This document shows positions 63,701-64,000 of a stretch of 64,000 nt of DNA, in pieces. A model generated the notes under the pieces. The model made no database searches and was not told the origin of the DNA. It worked only from the letters and a program-made list of their open reading frames with translations. Numbering within the stretch: position 1 is the stretch's first letter; each line of letters begins with the position of its first letter. The DNA is from JAJYKC01 sp963823105. GTDB lineage: Bacteria; Acidobacteriota; Terriglobia; Bryobacterales; Bryobacteraceae. Both the position numbers and the translations under genes were made by a program. The stretch is taken from assembly GCA_963823105.1 (NCBI GenBank), contig CAWGKC010000005.1:558001-622000 (forward strand), given 5' to 3'.

Positions 63701-64000
63701 GGACATCATGAACGGATTGCGGCCGAGGTTCGGCAGATTCACCAGTTTCTGGTTGTCGATCACTTGGCCTTGCGATGCGTTCGAGGTTTCAACCATCGGA
63801 ACGTCCTCGGTGACGGTGACGCTTTCGGAGACGTTGCCGATCTCCAATTTCAAGTCGAGGGTAAGAAATTCCTGAGTGCCGACGATAATGCCCTTTTGTT
63901 CATAGCGCTTAAAGCTGGGAATTTCGGCGGAGATCGTGTAAGTGGCCGGGTCGAGGTCGCTAAAGACAAAGGAGCCTTCGGCATTGGACACCGTGGAGCG
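60710..64000 (-). CDS. TonB-dependent receptor with carboxypeptidase-regulatory-like domain (5' end cut off)
   Basis: The frame is open from the stop at 60710 through the right edge, about 1097 codons. The visible start, SNAEGSFVFSDLDPATYTIS, is the second half of the CarboxypepD_reg-like domain. Then the plug: VEEVKIQANTYDAAMARTGG, NLPNLGRNPFMMSKL, GGPVRGNNYLLDGIPITDAT. The long barrel has repeated periplasmic turns and ends LQLAIRVAF. Oar-like class, as at 27062, but a different paralogue. The start codon and signal peptide lie outside the window. Likely imports oligomers through the outer membrane. Confidence 0.92.
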   Translation of the reverse strand, partial: RSTVSNAEGSFVFSDLDPATYTISAEIPSFKRYEQKGIIVGTQEFLTLDLKLEIGNVSESVTVTEDVPMVETSNASQGQVIDNQKLVNLPNLGRNPFMMSKLVQNVMPVGNPAYNRMEDQSGSSQISIAGGPVRGNNYLLDGIPITDATNRAIIIPSIEAVEEVKIQANTYDAAMARTGGGMFNTLMKSGANEYHGSLYGHLRRTAWDANNFFNNAAGIPIANQPNDTWGASFGGKVDIPKIYDGKNKTFFWLAVEHYDDTQSDSSQFTAPTALERVGNFSQSFARGGGLQTIYNPLSSTCNASGVCTRAPFAGNIIPTSMLNPVGLNIASTYALPTSTSSYYGAPNLSASAQLPDRASQFTARLDEDFTSWWRASVSYLRYFSLEPGNTWFNSASTPDQWRLQRRVDTTQLNNIFTLDPTTVLAVRYGFNRFPNYTYQASQGYNPANLGFSPAFVNSIPSPTFPYVAMSSQYTLGVDDSNSYYVHASDNFSASLSKYKGRHSLTAGFDFRRIKAAGNDFNDSSGNFAFNGIFTQSSALSSGTGGADLADLLLGYPQSATGYTSTKLTDIANYYGLYIQDDFRLSSRLTLNFGLRWERELGLSEANNGMVTGFNGQAVNPLAAGVTGIVPQGVVEFAGQNGYPTTVGSPFLNKFGPRVGVAWNVDGKTVVRGGYGIFWAPQFAIGSPIATPGYNAQTNYVATTNGYSTPAGTLTNPFPSGLNLPTGNTLGTRTGIGQSISLVDPYAKSPEVQQYSVDIQRELPGDIALEVGYVGSHTTHLTLGTASVNSNALNPSYLSMGSALTQSVPNPFYGHGGTGIIGSKNVQASQLLLPYAAYGAVNLLFDDQNHARYDSMVVKVQKRMSQGVTFLSTFTWSRNYDASSGGPGNTLNGGAVGPQNPYNLQAEYGLSNIDSPFRWASAVSYELPVGRGKTFLNDNRLLDYIAGGWSVNAVTVFQTGFPLQISQTPNYNSSFGYASQRPNATGTSPVTSGGLEARLGDYINPAAFSLAPRFTFGDLSRTLDMRGPGQANWDLSMFKTFTFRDRVSAQFRCEALNAMNTPLFYAPNTSFGSGSFGKITSQANFARQLQLAIRVAF

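Overview
The window is GC-rich bacterial chromosome. Its gene families point to the Acidobacteriota, most likely the Bryobacterales/Solibacter group. The markers are GloVer-repeat proteins, a TIGR03437-type C-terminal domain on a subtilase, two large TonB-dependent receptors with carboxypeptidase-regulatory-like N-termini, Tat-exported Gfo/Idh/MocA and isomerase proteins, and an ECF sigma/FecR pair. This placement rests on recognised families, not on a marker-gene search. I found no rRNA, tRNA or CRISPR array.

Layout. 1-4.7 kb: 3'-truncated CHASE3/PAS sensor, a three-gene overlapping operon (PD40 propeller, ATP10-like, DUF302) and a Tat-exported NHL propeller. 5.0-14.2 kb: four tandem, reading-frame-damaged GloVer genes. 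14.2-15.5 kb: non-coding, with an AT-richer stretch. 15.5-22.6 kb: double thioredoxin-fold protein, trmFO-xerC, a Gfo/Idh/MocA oxidoreductase, a B12-dependent mutase catalytic subunit. 22.6-26.9 kb: rlpA, sigma-54 activator and glycosyltransferase operon; a tiny lysine-rich minigene with its own promoter and terminator; greA and a CDP-alcohol phosphatidyltransferase. 27-38.2 kb: TonB receptor, GNAT, ECF sigma/FecR/secreted protein, phosphoesterase, large subtilase. 38.3-44.1 kb: KOW-like and zinc-ribbon proteins, then purQ-purL-purF. 44.1-52.9 kb: VapBC, radical SAM protein, membrane protein plus winged-helix regulator, uppS, NIPSNAP, VOC, two amidohydrolases, a TIM-barrel isomerase, an orphan HicB. 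53-64 kb: second Gfo/Idh/MocA protein, PilZ-J-domain protein, a HEPN-like pair flanked by copies of the serA 3' end, broken serA, an insertion sequence followed by three strong hairpins, a hypothetical protein, and a 5'-truncated TonB receptor.

Two window-wide patterns stand out. The + strand is C-rich on the left and G-rich on the right whatever the coding direction, changing at about 20-26 kb, as expected near a replication origin. Many genes, including housekeeping ones (trmFO, the mutase, serA), carry single-base frameshifts. This suggests residual indel errors in the assembly, but the density is far higher in the GloVer cluster, where real decay or repeat misassembly is likely. Many operon-leading genes have a -10 box only 6-11 bases before the start codon, implying leaderless or near-leaderless transcripts.
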